Positions 1 to 5,024 of a stretch of 5,673 nucleotides of DNA are shown in pieces (position 1 is the first letter of the stretch; each line of letters starts with the position of its first letter). The translations under genes and the position numbers were made by a program. Below the pieces are notes generated by a model, which was not told the DNA's origin, made no database searches, and saw nothing but the letters and a program-made list of their open reading frames with translations. This DNA is from JBFEUI01 sp041547565 (GTDB taxonomy: Bacteria > Pseudomonadota > Gammaproteobacteria > Thiohalomonadales > Thiohalomonadaceae). The DNA lies in NCBI GenBank assembly GCA_041547565.1, contig JBFEUI010000135.1, positions 1-5,673 on the forward strand. The letters run 5' to 3'.

Positions 1-1
1 C

Positions 2-148
2 GATGCCACCCTGATGGCGATGGTTGAGCAGCGCCCCGCCACCCTGGCGCAGATGGGTGAGCTGAGCGGCATCGGCGAACGCAAGCTGACCGCCTACGGC
101 GAGAGCTTCCTCACGGTACTGCGCGAGCACGAGATGATGGCGGGGTAG
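2..148 (+). CDS. recQ: ATP-dependent DNA helicase RecQ, C-terminal fragment (HRDC domain)
   Basis: Only the last 48 codons lie in the window; the gene begins upstream of it and ends at TAG 146-148. The peptide runs DATLMAMVEQRPATLAQMGE, then LSGIGERKLTAYGESFLTVL, the typical end of a RecQ HRDC domain: a short helix, a GxGxxK turn (here GIGERK) and a YGxxFL helix. The E. coli RecQ tail has the same layout, including the NDATL-type start of this segment and a short polar end. RecQ is a cytosolic 3'-5' DNA helicase of recombination and replication-fork repair; HRDC is its accessory DNA-binding module. The helicase and zinc-binding domains are outside the window, so an HRDC-bearing relative such as RNase D cannot be strictly excluded, but the match to RecQ is better. 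A strong hairpin terminator follows at 318-360. Confidence 0.85.
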   Translation, partial: DATLMAMVEQRPATLAQMGELSGIGERKLTAYGESFLTVLREHEMMAG

Positions 149-317
149 TCCGGAATTAAGCCTGAATATTTAGGGTCAGTGTAAAAACTCTTTACCTAGA
201 ACGCACCGACACCTATGCCGATGTGACAGGTGGTGCGTATGATGAAGCCCACAGTGAGTTCGCTGCCGTGCTTGGGAAGCAGTAGCCCGTAAACAGGGAA
301 CCGCTCAGAAAGCAGAA

Positions 318-360
318 GGGTCAGGACTCGCTATCGAACGAGCCTGACCCTTTTCTCTTT
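318..360 (+). terminator. Rho-independent terminator after recQ
   Basis: An 8-bp stem GGGTCAGG (318-325) pairs with CCTGACCC (343-350). After one bulged A, an inner stem CTCG (327-330) pairs with CGAG (339-342) around an 8-nt loop. A T-rich run, TTTTCTCTTT, follows on the + strand. It lies about 170 bp past the recQ stop and directly against the stop of the convergent gene at 359. On the minus strand the hairpin is followed by TTCTGCTTTC, a weaker T tract, so it may also end the convergent transcript. Confidence 0.8.
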
Positions 361-700
361 ACCTGCCAATAGAAAAAAAGATACAGGTATTGCTATCGGG
401 GTCACAGGTGCGGAACATCAGGTGCGCTCCGTCGTGATAATACCTGCCGTGCTTGCGCACATGAGGGTGTTTCCTTGCATAGTGGTCCCACTCGTCCCAT
501 GAGCGCCAGTGGCCCTTATACTTGTAGCGGTGGTCACGGTGCTGATGGTATTGATAGTGGCGCCTTCTGTCGTAGGGGCGTTCTTTATACCCCCTGTAAT
601 CCCAATAACCTTCACGGCGGTCACCGCGATCATCGGCGGATACGGGGGCGGCGGCAAATACTACACAGAGGCAACCGATTGCGATAATGGCTTTTACCAT
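359..700 (-). CDS. Small secreted Arg/His/Tyr-rich protein, function unknown
   Basis: The product is 113 residues. Residues 1-22 form a clear Sec signal peptide: MVK, a hydrophobic core (AIIAIGCLCVVFAAA) and a VSA|DD cleavage site. The predicted mature chain of 91 residues contains 16 Arg, 11 His, 11 Tyr, 11 Asp and 4 Trp, with clusters such as RRRHYQYHQHRDHRYKYK. It ends in a less biased segment, LMFRTCDPDSNTCIFFSIGR, whose two Cys, seven residues apart, could form a periplasmic disulfide. I do not recognise a named family. His/Tyr/Asp richness would suit metal binding or cell-surface association, but that is inference. The start at 700 is chosen because GAGGTG lies just before it and the signal peptide then begins MVK; an in-frame ATG at 712 would add four residues (MRCP). 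The gene stands alone, converging on recQ. The Cys at residue 10 is not in a convincing lipobox, because the hydrophobic stretch before it is too short. Confidence 0.75.
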   Translation of the reverse strand: MVKAIIAIGCLCVVFAAAPVSADDRGDRREGYWDYRGYKERPYDRRRHYQYHQHRDHRYKYKGHWRSWDEWDHYARKHPHVRKHGRYYHDGAHLMFRTCDPDSNTCIFFSIGR

Positions 701-704
701 GGGG

Positions 705-710
705 CACCTC
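705..710 (-). promoter_or_regulatory. Ribosome binding site deciding the start at 700
   Basis: On the minus strand GAGGTG sits four bases before the ATG at 700-698, a good Shine-Dalgarno match. It overlaps the alternative upstream ATG (712-710), which has only a weak GGGAA ahead of it. This favours the inner start. Confidence 0.6.
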
Positions 711-885
711 ATAAAATTCCCGTTAATTAGTCACTGACTCCATTAATACACCCTATCAATGCAGCCTCCATTCATCCCTGCACGAGAAATGTTGCTTAAG
801 TATAGAAAGCATTTCGGCGATTGCTATCGGACCGAAACTATCAAAGCGGTCAGTACCCTGTGGCAATGATCATGCTGTCATCCAT

Positions 886-917
886 AAAAAAACCCCCGTC
901 TCCGGGGGCTTTATTTT
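886..917 (-). terminator. Rho-independent terminator of the hemerythrin-like gene
   Basis: Read on the minus strand, a stem CCCCCG (908-903) pairs with CGGGGG (898-893) around a 4-nt GAGA loop and is followed by seven T (892-886). It lies 16 bases after the stop of the gene at 933-1379. On the + strand the same hairpin is followed by CTTTATTTT, so it may act both ways. Its core is identical to the one at 2527-2546. Confidence 0.85.
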
Positions 918-932
918 GTTGCTGCGCGAGTG

Positions 933-1379
933 TCAGCCAAACAGCTTTTTCATCACACCACTCACCCAGGTCTCCCCGCCCTCCTCATCGATCTTCTCCT
1001 GCACGGTCTCTGCATACATCTGGTCATCAATGCGGATATGTTTATCCACCCACTTCACCAGCATGTCGATCACCTCATCGAAAGGCGTCTCTCCCGCCTG
1101 GAAGCGCCCGCGAAGCTCAGCCAGCTTTTTTGCAAACAGTTCGTGCACCTTCTCATGGGCACCCCTGTGCGGATAGTCAGCCTGCTGCATCATGTGTTCT
1201 TCGAATATGAAGTGGTTACAGACGTAGTCGAGCAGCATCTCGAGCACATTGCCGAGTTCCTTGCTGTCGTCATTGGTTTTGGCTTTACTGAGAATATTGA
1301 CGTAGTCGACAATCTTGCGGTTCCCGGCATCAATCTCCGCGATGCCGGTATTCAGGTCACTGGTCCACAACTTTTGCAT
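933..1379 (-). CDS. Bacteriohemerythrin-like protein with Asn in place of the first iron-ligand His
   Basis: The product is 148 residues, the usual length for a single-domain bacterial hemerythrin, with no signal peptide, so cytosolic. Family members are four-helix bundles that bind a di-iron centre and reversibly bind O2; proposed roles include O2 delivery and sensing. The pattern starts with W5, TGI (11-13) and ID (16-17). Ligand positions seen are H56 and E60 in HFIFEE, H75 and H79 in HRGAHEKVH, and H114 and D119 in HIRIDD. The first ligand, normally His in IDxQH, is Asn here (IDAGN, N20), so six of seven ligands remain. Iron content or O2 chemistry may therefore differ from classical members. 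The start at 1379 is favoured over an ATG at 1433 because a G-rich ribosome site lies just upstream and the family normally begins a few residues before the conserved Trp. It is a single gene with its own terminator. Confidence 0.88.
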   Translation of the reverse strand: MQKLWTSDLNTGIAEIDAGNRKIVDYVNILSKAKTNDDSKELGNVLEMLLDYVCNHFIFEEHMMQQADYPHRGAHEKVHELFAKKLAELRGRFQAGETPFDEVIDMLVKWVDKHIRIDDQMYAETVQEKIDEEGGETWVSGVMKKLFG

Positions 1380-1386
1380 AACGCTT

Positions 1387-1396
1387 CCCCCCTTTT
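1387..1396 (-). promoter_or_regulatory. Ribosome binding site of the hemerythrin-like gene
   Basis: On the minus strand AAAAGGGGGG is followed by seven bases and then ATG (1379-1377). It is the only purine-rich site near a start in this frame, and so fixes the start at 1379 rather than at the longer in-frame ATG. Confidence 0.55.
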
Positions 1397-1786
1397 CTGA
1401 TATGCGCATCGGCACACAATATGGTGGGAGCATCCATGTTCCTGTAGTTACTGCCCTGTCCTGCCTTACGGCACCCGCGAACCCATAACAATTTCTTGGC
1501 CTGCCATAAACACAGTATTTGGTAGGTTAATGTGAAACCGTTACGCATGTGAAGCAGTTGTTGTTGTTTATAACATAATAATATTTCTATAAATCAATGA
1601 ATTAGCTGTGATTCACTCCACCAAAAGGAATACCTGGAATGACTGATGTCAGATCAGACATGCCGAATGATTAGCTCGAAAAGTATCATCTAATCCCACT
1701 TATCCCTTGCACCCTCATCTTGCAGCAGATCGACCCTTCCCCAGCTATAAGCGTCCACCCACACGACCACACCAATCGGTATCCTG

Positions 1787-1815
1787 TTGATTTAACGTGC
1801 AATTTTCTGTATAGT
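1787..1815 (+). promoter_or_regulatory. Sigma70-type promoter of the coiled-coil gene
   Basis: TTGATT (1787-1792) and TATAGT (1810-1815) are separated by exactly 17 bases. The -10 matches the consensus at five of six positions and the -35 at four. Transcription would begin near 1822, giving a leader of about 65 bases. The discriminator after the -10 is GC-rich (CGCGCCCG), a feature often associated with growth-rate or stringent control; that regulation is inference. Confidence 0.65.
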
Positions 1816-1878
1816 CGCGCCCGTGCATAAGATTGTCGCAAATATCCCCCGTCGTATTTACACCCCTTTCTAGCCCCC

Positions 1879-1884
1879 AGGAGA
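1879..1884 (+). promoter_or_regulatory. Ribosome binding site deciding a GTG start
   Basis: AGGAGA stands four bases before GTG at 1889. No ATG lies near in the same frame, so this site supports a GTG start. Confidence 0.7.
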
Positions 1885-1888
1885 ACCC

Positions 1889-2491
1889 GTGACCGATACC
1901 GAAGCAGAATTGCAACTCAATGTTTGGAAGGAGCTTGCGATCAGCAAGCAAGTACTGATGAACACAGCCGCTGAAGCCCTGAACCTGGAGAAAAACTGTA
2001 GCCAGGACGAGCTTAAAGTGGCGCTCGATGTCACCATCAAGCGCTCAGCCGAAGCCGAAGCCAAGGTCAGCAAGGCCGAGGAACAGGCCGCGCAGGCTGT
2101 CGCCGCAATGGAACAGAAACTGGCAGAGAGCCAGAAGGCGCTGGAGGAGGCCAAGGCCAGCCTTGCCGAGACACAGGCGAACCAGCAGAAGCTCGAGCAG
2201 CAGCTCGTCAACGCGCGCGCCGAGAATGAGCGCCAGCTGAAAAAACTCAAGGAGAGCCTGGCGGAGAAAGAGCGCGCCATCAAGGCCATCAGCGTTACCC
2301 TGTCTGACTCACCGGAGAACGTGGTGAAGAAGCTCAAGACGCTGAAAAAGCAGAAGATGGACGAGTCCGATGCCCGCAAAAAGGCGGAACAGGCCCTGTC
2401 CACCCTGCGCAAGGAGAAGCAGCAACTGGAGCAGGAGCTGAAGACGCTACAGGCGGAACAAGAAAAACCGGAAGAAGTGAAGGCCGCGTAA
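1889..2491 (+). CDS. Cytosolic coiled-coil protein, function unknown
   Basis: The product is 200 residues starting with GTG. There is no signal peptide or membrane segment. Residues 1-50 are a distinct head (LQLNVWKELAISKQVLMNTA and on, with NCSQDELKVAL around 36-46) of mixed hydrophobic and polar character, likely a small helical unit. Residues 52-130 form a long Ala/Glu/Lys/Gln-rich heptad-like helix. A short break holding Ser-Asp-Ser-Pro occurs at 139-142, followed by a second coil at 143-192 that is strongly Lys/Glu/Gln. The tail KPEEVKAA is probably disordered. The architecture is a head plus a helix-hinge-helix rod, suggesting an oligomeric scaffold or an adaptor that binds through the head, but no family function is visible. 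It has its own promoter (1787-1815) and terminator (2519-2550), so it is transcribed alone. Low-complexity coils attract false matches to myosin or TolA-like proteins, so such matches should not be trusted. Confidence 0.85.
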   Translation: MTDTEAELQLNVWKELAISKQVLMNTAAEALNLEKNCSQDELKVALDVTIKRSAEAEAKVSKAEEQAAQAVAAMEQKLAESQKALEEAKASLAETQANQQKLEQQLVNARAENERQLKKLKESLAEKERAIKAISVTLSDSPENVVKKLKTLKKQKMDESDARKKAEQALSTLRKEKQQLEQELKTLQAEQEKPEEVKAA

Positions 2492-2518
2492 ACACCTGGG
2501 CCCCACCTTCCTCCAGAC

Positions 2519-2550
2519 AAAAAAAGCCCCCGTCTCCGGGGGCTTTTTTT
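2519..2550. terminator. Bidirectional rho-independent terminator between convergent genes
   Basis: Seven A (2519-2525), a 7-bp stem GCCCCCG/CGGGGGC with a TCTC loop (2526-2543) and seven T (2544-2550) make a symmetrical terminator. It serves the coiled-coil gene ending at 2491 on the + strand and the YebC-family gene ending at 2569 on the minus strand. Confidence 0.92.
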
Positions 2551-2568
2551 ATGCAATGCTTCAGTCCA

Positions 2569-3282
2569 TCAAAACTCCGCATCGTAGTAGACGTTCTGCA
2601 CGTCATCCACGTCGTTGAGCATATCGAGGAATTTCTCCATCTGTTCCACGTCATCGCCGCTGATGGGCGTGGCGCCCTTGGGAACAAACTGGATCTCGTC
2701 GACCTCGAAGTCGATATCGCCGAAACTGTCGATAATGGTCTGCTTGGCCTTGCCGTATTCGGTATGGGGGACGAAGACGGTGAGTTTGCCCTCCTCGTTC
2801 TCGATATCGGTGACATCGACGTCGGCCTCGAGCAACGCCTCGAGCACCGCCTCCTCGTCGCCCTCGAATACCAGGATGGCGGCGTGGTCGAACATGTGGC
2901 TGACGGTGCCCTGGGTGCCAAGCTTGGCCTTCACCCTGTTGAAGCAGGTGCGCACATCACCGATGGTGCGATTGGGATTGTCGGTCAGGCAATCGACGAT
3001 CACCATGCAGCCGCCGGGACCGAAGCCCTCATAGCGGGCGGGTGAGTAGTCTTCACCGGCGCCACCCCTGGCCTTCTCCAGCGCCTTGTCGATGACGTGC
3101 GCAGGTACCTGGTCCTTCTTGGCCCGCTCGATGAGGCCGCGCAGGGGGAGGTTGCCGTCGGGCTCGACACCGCCCGCCTTGGCACAGACATAGATCTCAC
3201 GGCCATATTTACTGTAGACCTTGGTCTTGGCGGCGGCCGTCTTGGCCATGGATGCCTTTCGGTTCTGATATGCTCTGCCCAT
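2569..3282 (-). CDS. YebC/PmpR (TACO1) family protein, YeeN-like
   Basis: The product is 237 residues, the full length of the family. The family hallmark YEGFGPGG is at 84-91, preceded by LIERAKKDQVPAHVIDKALE (50-69) and followed by DNPNRTIGDVR and a Val-Ser-His-Met-Phe-Asp segment. The C-terminus is acidic (NDVDDVQNVYYDAEF). The N-terminus MGRAYQNRK and the KVYSKYGREIYVCAK segment match the YeeN-type paralogs of gammaproteobacteria rather than classical YebC, which begins MAGHSKW. Members were long annotated as DNA-binding transcription regulators; more recent work on relatives supports a ribosome-associated role in relieving stalling at proline-rich sequences, like mitochondrial TACO1. Which applies here is unknown. 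The start at 3282 follows the family's N-terminus although its ribosome site is weak; Met12 (3249) has a better AAAGG but would lose conserved residues. The gene is monocistronic, between a terminator and its promoter. Confidence 0.92.
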   Translation of the reverse strand: MGRAYQNRKASMAKTAAAKTKVYSKYGREIYVCAKAGGVEPDGNLPLRGLIERAKKDQVPAHVIDKALEKARGGAGEDYSPARYEGFGPGGCMVIVDCLTDNPNRTIGDVRTCFNRVKAKLGTQGTVSHMFDHAAILVFEGDEEAVLEALLEADVDVTDIENEEGKLTVFVPHTEYGKAKQTIIDSFGDIDFEVDEIQFVPKGATPISGDDVEQMEKFLDMLNDVDDVQNVYYDAEF

Positions 3283-3315
3283 TGTGTCGTCACTGTTGGA
3301 ATGAATATGAGGCAC

Positions 3316-3321
3316 ATTATA
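3316..3321 (-). promoter_or_regulatory. Candidate -10 element of the YebC-family gene
   Basis: A perfect TATAAT lies on the minus strand at 3321-3316. It would start transcription near 3309 and give a leader of roughly 27 bases. The hexamers 16-18 bases upstream (around 3338-3345, TTTCGT or similar) match the -35 consensus poorly, so the promoter would need an activator or be weak. Confidence 0.4.
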
Positions 3322-3456
3322 TTGCGAAAATGGGTGCCACGAAAACGGGCTCAGAATACCGTTTCCCCTAATGTTCAAACAGGAATTATAAAGGGGATCG
3401 AAATTTAGAGCCGCTATAATTTCCAGTTGTCGGTAGCAAATAAAATCTGCACGAGC

Positions 3457-3485
3457 TTGGTTCAAGCGTGGTCAGCCTCTATATT
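3457..3485 (+). promoter_or_regulatory. Candidate promoter of the pentapeptide-repeat gene
   Basis: TTGGTT (3457-3462) and TATATT (3480-3485) are 17 bases apart. The -10 matches at five of six positions, the -35 at three. The predicted start near 3492 gives a leader of about 40 bases. An imperfect inverted repeat (GCTTG, GTT, CAAGC at 3455-3467) covers the -35 and could be an operator. A second TATAAT at 3415-3420 lacks any recognisable -35. Confidence 0.4.
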
Positions 3486-3530
3486 GAGTAGTACCTGTCA
3501 ATGGATTAGACACGCTACCGGCTCGAATTT

Positions 3531-4310
3531 ATGCTGCACAGACGACAACGTAAACTCTACCTGCCACTTGCAGCCCTGCTGGCTGTATCATTGCAACTCC
3601 ACGCCCTGCCACGCGGCGACTGCAACGCACCGAAAGCGCAACACGACCTGAGCCACTGCGACCTCAATGGACGCGACCTGAGCGGCCTCGACCTGCGCGG
3701 CGCGAGCTTCACCGGGGTAAAACTGGAGAATGCCCGCCTGCGCGGTGCCCGGCTTGATGGTGCCGACTTTCGCGGTGCCAACCTAAAGTGGGCGGACATG
3801 ATCGATGTGAGCGCGCAGAAGGCCGACTTCACCAAGGCCGACCTGTTCCACACCACCTTCGACGGATCCGATCTCTCCGCGGCGCGCTTTGTCGAGGCCT
3901 TCATGTTCGGCGCCAACATGAACAGCATCAAGGCGGAGGGCGCGGACCTGTCCGGAGCCTACCTCAAGGACGTGCTGATGGAGGAGAGCAAGCTGGGCGG
4001 CATTATCTGCAGGAAGTGCTTTATCTTTCGCGGCATCCTGATCGACAGCGACCTGAGCGGTGCCGATCTCAGCGATTCGAACATGACCGGCGCCGACACC
4101 GAGAACGCCGATTTCAGCCAGACAAAATTGATGCGGGTAAATTTCACCGGCGCGGCGCTGCGTTTTACCCGTCTTGATGGGGCCGACCTGGCCGACGCCG
4201 ATTTTACCAACGCCGATTTGATGAACACCGATCTGGGCGGTGCCGTCAACATCCCGCAATCGGCAATGGATGCATTGAGCCGCATCTACAGCGGCGCTCG
4301 GCGAAAATAA
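3531..4310 (+). CDS. Exported pentapeptide-repeat protein
   Basis: The product is 259 residues. Residues 1-25 look like a signal peptide: a basic start MLHRRQRK, hydrophobic LYLPLAALLAVSLQL and a possible HA|LP cleavage, so the protein is probably periplasmic. From residue 38 to 237 the chain is a continuous pentapeptide-repeat domain (A[D/N]LXX pattern): the centre residue recurs every five positions from L40 to L235, forty repeats without a register slip. Such domains fold as a right-handed quadrilateral beta helix; forty repeats give about ten coils. Positions two before each centre are nearly all small (Ala, Ser, Thr, Val, Cys, Gly). The centre residues are mostly Leu, Phe or Met, with C160 exceptional. 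C160 and C163 (CRKC) both occupy inward positions. The C-terminal 20 residues are an amphipathic helix-like tail. Some cytoplasmic relatives (Qnr, MfpA) protect gyrase, but the signal peptide argues against that role here; the function is unknown. The ribosome site before the start is weak. It ends 18 bases from the convergent nfsB. Confidence 0.87.
   Translation: MLHRRQRKLYLPLAALLAVSLQLHALPRGDCNAPKAQHDLSHCDLNGRDLSGLDLRGASFTGVKLENARLRGARLDGADFRGANLKWADMIDVSAQKADFTKADLFHTTFDGSDLSAARFVEAFMFGANMNSIKAEGADLSGAYLKDVLMEESKLGGIICRKCFIFRGILIDSDLSGADLSDSNMTGADTENADFSQTKLMRVNFTGAALRFTRLDGADLADADFTNADLMNTDLGGAVNIPQSAMDALSRIYSGARRK
3642..4241 (+). repeat. Forty in-register pentapeptide codon repeats (15-bp units)
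   Basis: This is the DNA for residues 38-237 of the pentapeptide-repeat protein: 600 bases, forty units of 15 bases, with recurring GGCGCCGAC- and GGTGCCGATCTC-like words. The units are diverged, so the periodicity is clearest at the protein level. Confidence 0.75.
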
Positions 4311-4328
4311 GACCCGCCGTTCCCGTTA

Positions 4329-4982
4329 TTACAAAACCGTGAACACCTCGCCCGCCGGCAGGCGCGACTTCGGCAGGACAGCATTGAGGTCGTCTTCGCT
4401 ACGGTAGCCGAGCGCGGCCAGCACGACAGCGTTCAGACCGCGTTCGTTCAATCCCAGGGCATCATCAAGAATTGCACGGTCAAAACCCTCGATGGGGGTG
4501 GCATCGATCTCCAGCGCGGCAGCGCCAATCAGCAGGGTGCCGAGGGCGAGATAGACCTGCTTCTCCATCCACTGCTGCGTGTCGTGCAGGTCATTGCGAT
4601 GCATGTTCACGTAGAACCCGCGCCCCTTTACCTGTGCCGCCTTGCCTTCCTCTGTAGGAAAACGGCCGTCCCGCTCCTCCTGCTCAAGCACCCGCTGAAG
4701 GTGGGCATCGTCCAGCTCGGTGCGGGCACACAACACCACCACATGGGAAGCATTCAATACCTTCTGCTCGTTCCCGCCATAGGGACCGGTGGTAGCGGTG
4801 GCGATCTTCGCCTTTGCCTCACGAGTTTCGGCAATCACGAAATGCCAGGGCTGGGAATTGACTGAGGAAGGCGCATGGCGCAGCAGGGTCTTGAGCTCTT
4901 CCAGCCGTGCGGCGCCGATACGCTTGTGCGGGTCGTAGGCCTTGGTGGTGTAACGGGTGGTGGCTATCTTGGCGATGTCCAT
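4329..4982 (-). CDS. nfsB: FMN-dependent NAD(P)H nitroreductase, NfsB type
   Basis: The product has 217 residues, the same length as E. coli NfsB, and aligns along its whole length without gaps by eye: MDIAKIATTRYTTKAYD at the start, PSSVNSQPWHF (38-48), NASHVVVLCA, MHRNDLHD (127-134), PIEGFD (163-168), LPKSRLP near the end. FMN-contact positions of NfsB are kept: R10, K14, N71, K74, K205 and R207, with Thr for Ser at 12; E165 is also kept. Substrate-pocket positions differ: Gly at 70 and Tyr at 124, where the E. coli enzyme has Phe at both. The family forms cytosolic homodimers that reduce nitroaromatics, quinones and flavins by two electrons using NADH or NADPH. The start at 4982 matches the family and has AGGA about nine bases upstream. 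It converges closely with the pentapeptide gene and diverges from the phzF-like gene. Confidence 0.92.
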   Translation of the reverse strand: MDIAKIATTRYTTKAYDPHKRIGAARLEELKTLLRHAPSSVNSQPWHFVIAETREAKAKIATATTGPYGGNEQKVLNASHVVVLCARTELDDAHLQRVLEQEERDGRFPTEEGKAAQVKGRGFYVNMHRNDLHDTQQWMEKQVYLALGTLLIGAAALEIDATPIEGFDRAILDDALGLNERGLNAVVLAALGYRSEDDLNAVLPKSRLPAGEVFTVL

Positions 4983-5024
4983 GACGAAATCCTGAATTAA
5001 TCAGCGTGGCGGTTAATTATTCTG

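Larger units (their letters stand above)
1380..1888. other. Gene-free divergent intergenic region
   Basis: About 510 bases separate the hemerythrin-like gene from the coiled-coil gene. No reading frame here has a plausible start, ribosome site and coding character. The stretch 1560-1605 is strongly AT-rich (TTGTTGTTGTTTATAACATA and onward), as is common for upstream regulatory DNA. A near-palindrome lies at 1646-1661. The promoter of the coiled-coil gene is at 1787-1815. I found no convincing -35/-10 pair for the hemerythrin-like gene on the minus strand. A small RNA cannot be excluded, but no terminator-like hairpin marks one. Confidence 0.6.

Noticed and set aside
389..830. ATTGCTATCGG present both inside the secreted-protein gene and near 820
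   Set aside because: An 11-base match with one copy within coding sequence and no extension; likely chance.
930..1400. A 156-residue plus-strand frame across the hemerythrin-like gene
   Set aside because: Antisense of a gene with intact family motifs; no ribosome site.
1494..1520. TGGCAGG with a downstream TTG on the minus strand, resembling a sigma54 promoter
   Set aside because: The spacing between the GG and the downstream element is several bases too long for a -24/-12 promoter.
1870..2556. A 228-residue open frame on the minus strand, Ser/Cys/Phe-rich
   Set aside because: It is the antisense of the coiled-coil gene and runs through the terminator at 2519-2550. Its Ser/Cys/Ala bias is what antisense of Glu/Lys/Ala codons produces.
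2551..3045. A 164-residue plus-strand frame, and others, across the YebC-family gene
   Set aside because: Antisense shadow of a gene with clear family motifs; no ribosome site, and it starts inside the terminator region.
3283..3465. N-terminal extension of the YebC-family frame to 3465
   Set aside because: The family begins at MGRAYQNRK, and the extension would cover the candidate promoter and has no homologous character.
3783..4259. A 158-residue minus-strand frame with regular Ile/Gly/Val repeats
   Set aside because: The repeats are the antisense reading of the pentapeptide units, so the periodicity is inherited.
4303..4333. AATAA/TTATT pairing between the convergent pentapeptide and nfsB stops as a terminator
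   Set aside because: Only five A-T pairs around a 15-base loop, and no T run; too weak to call.
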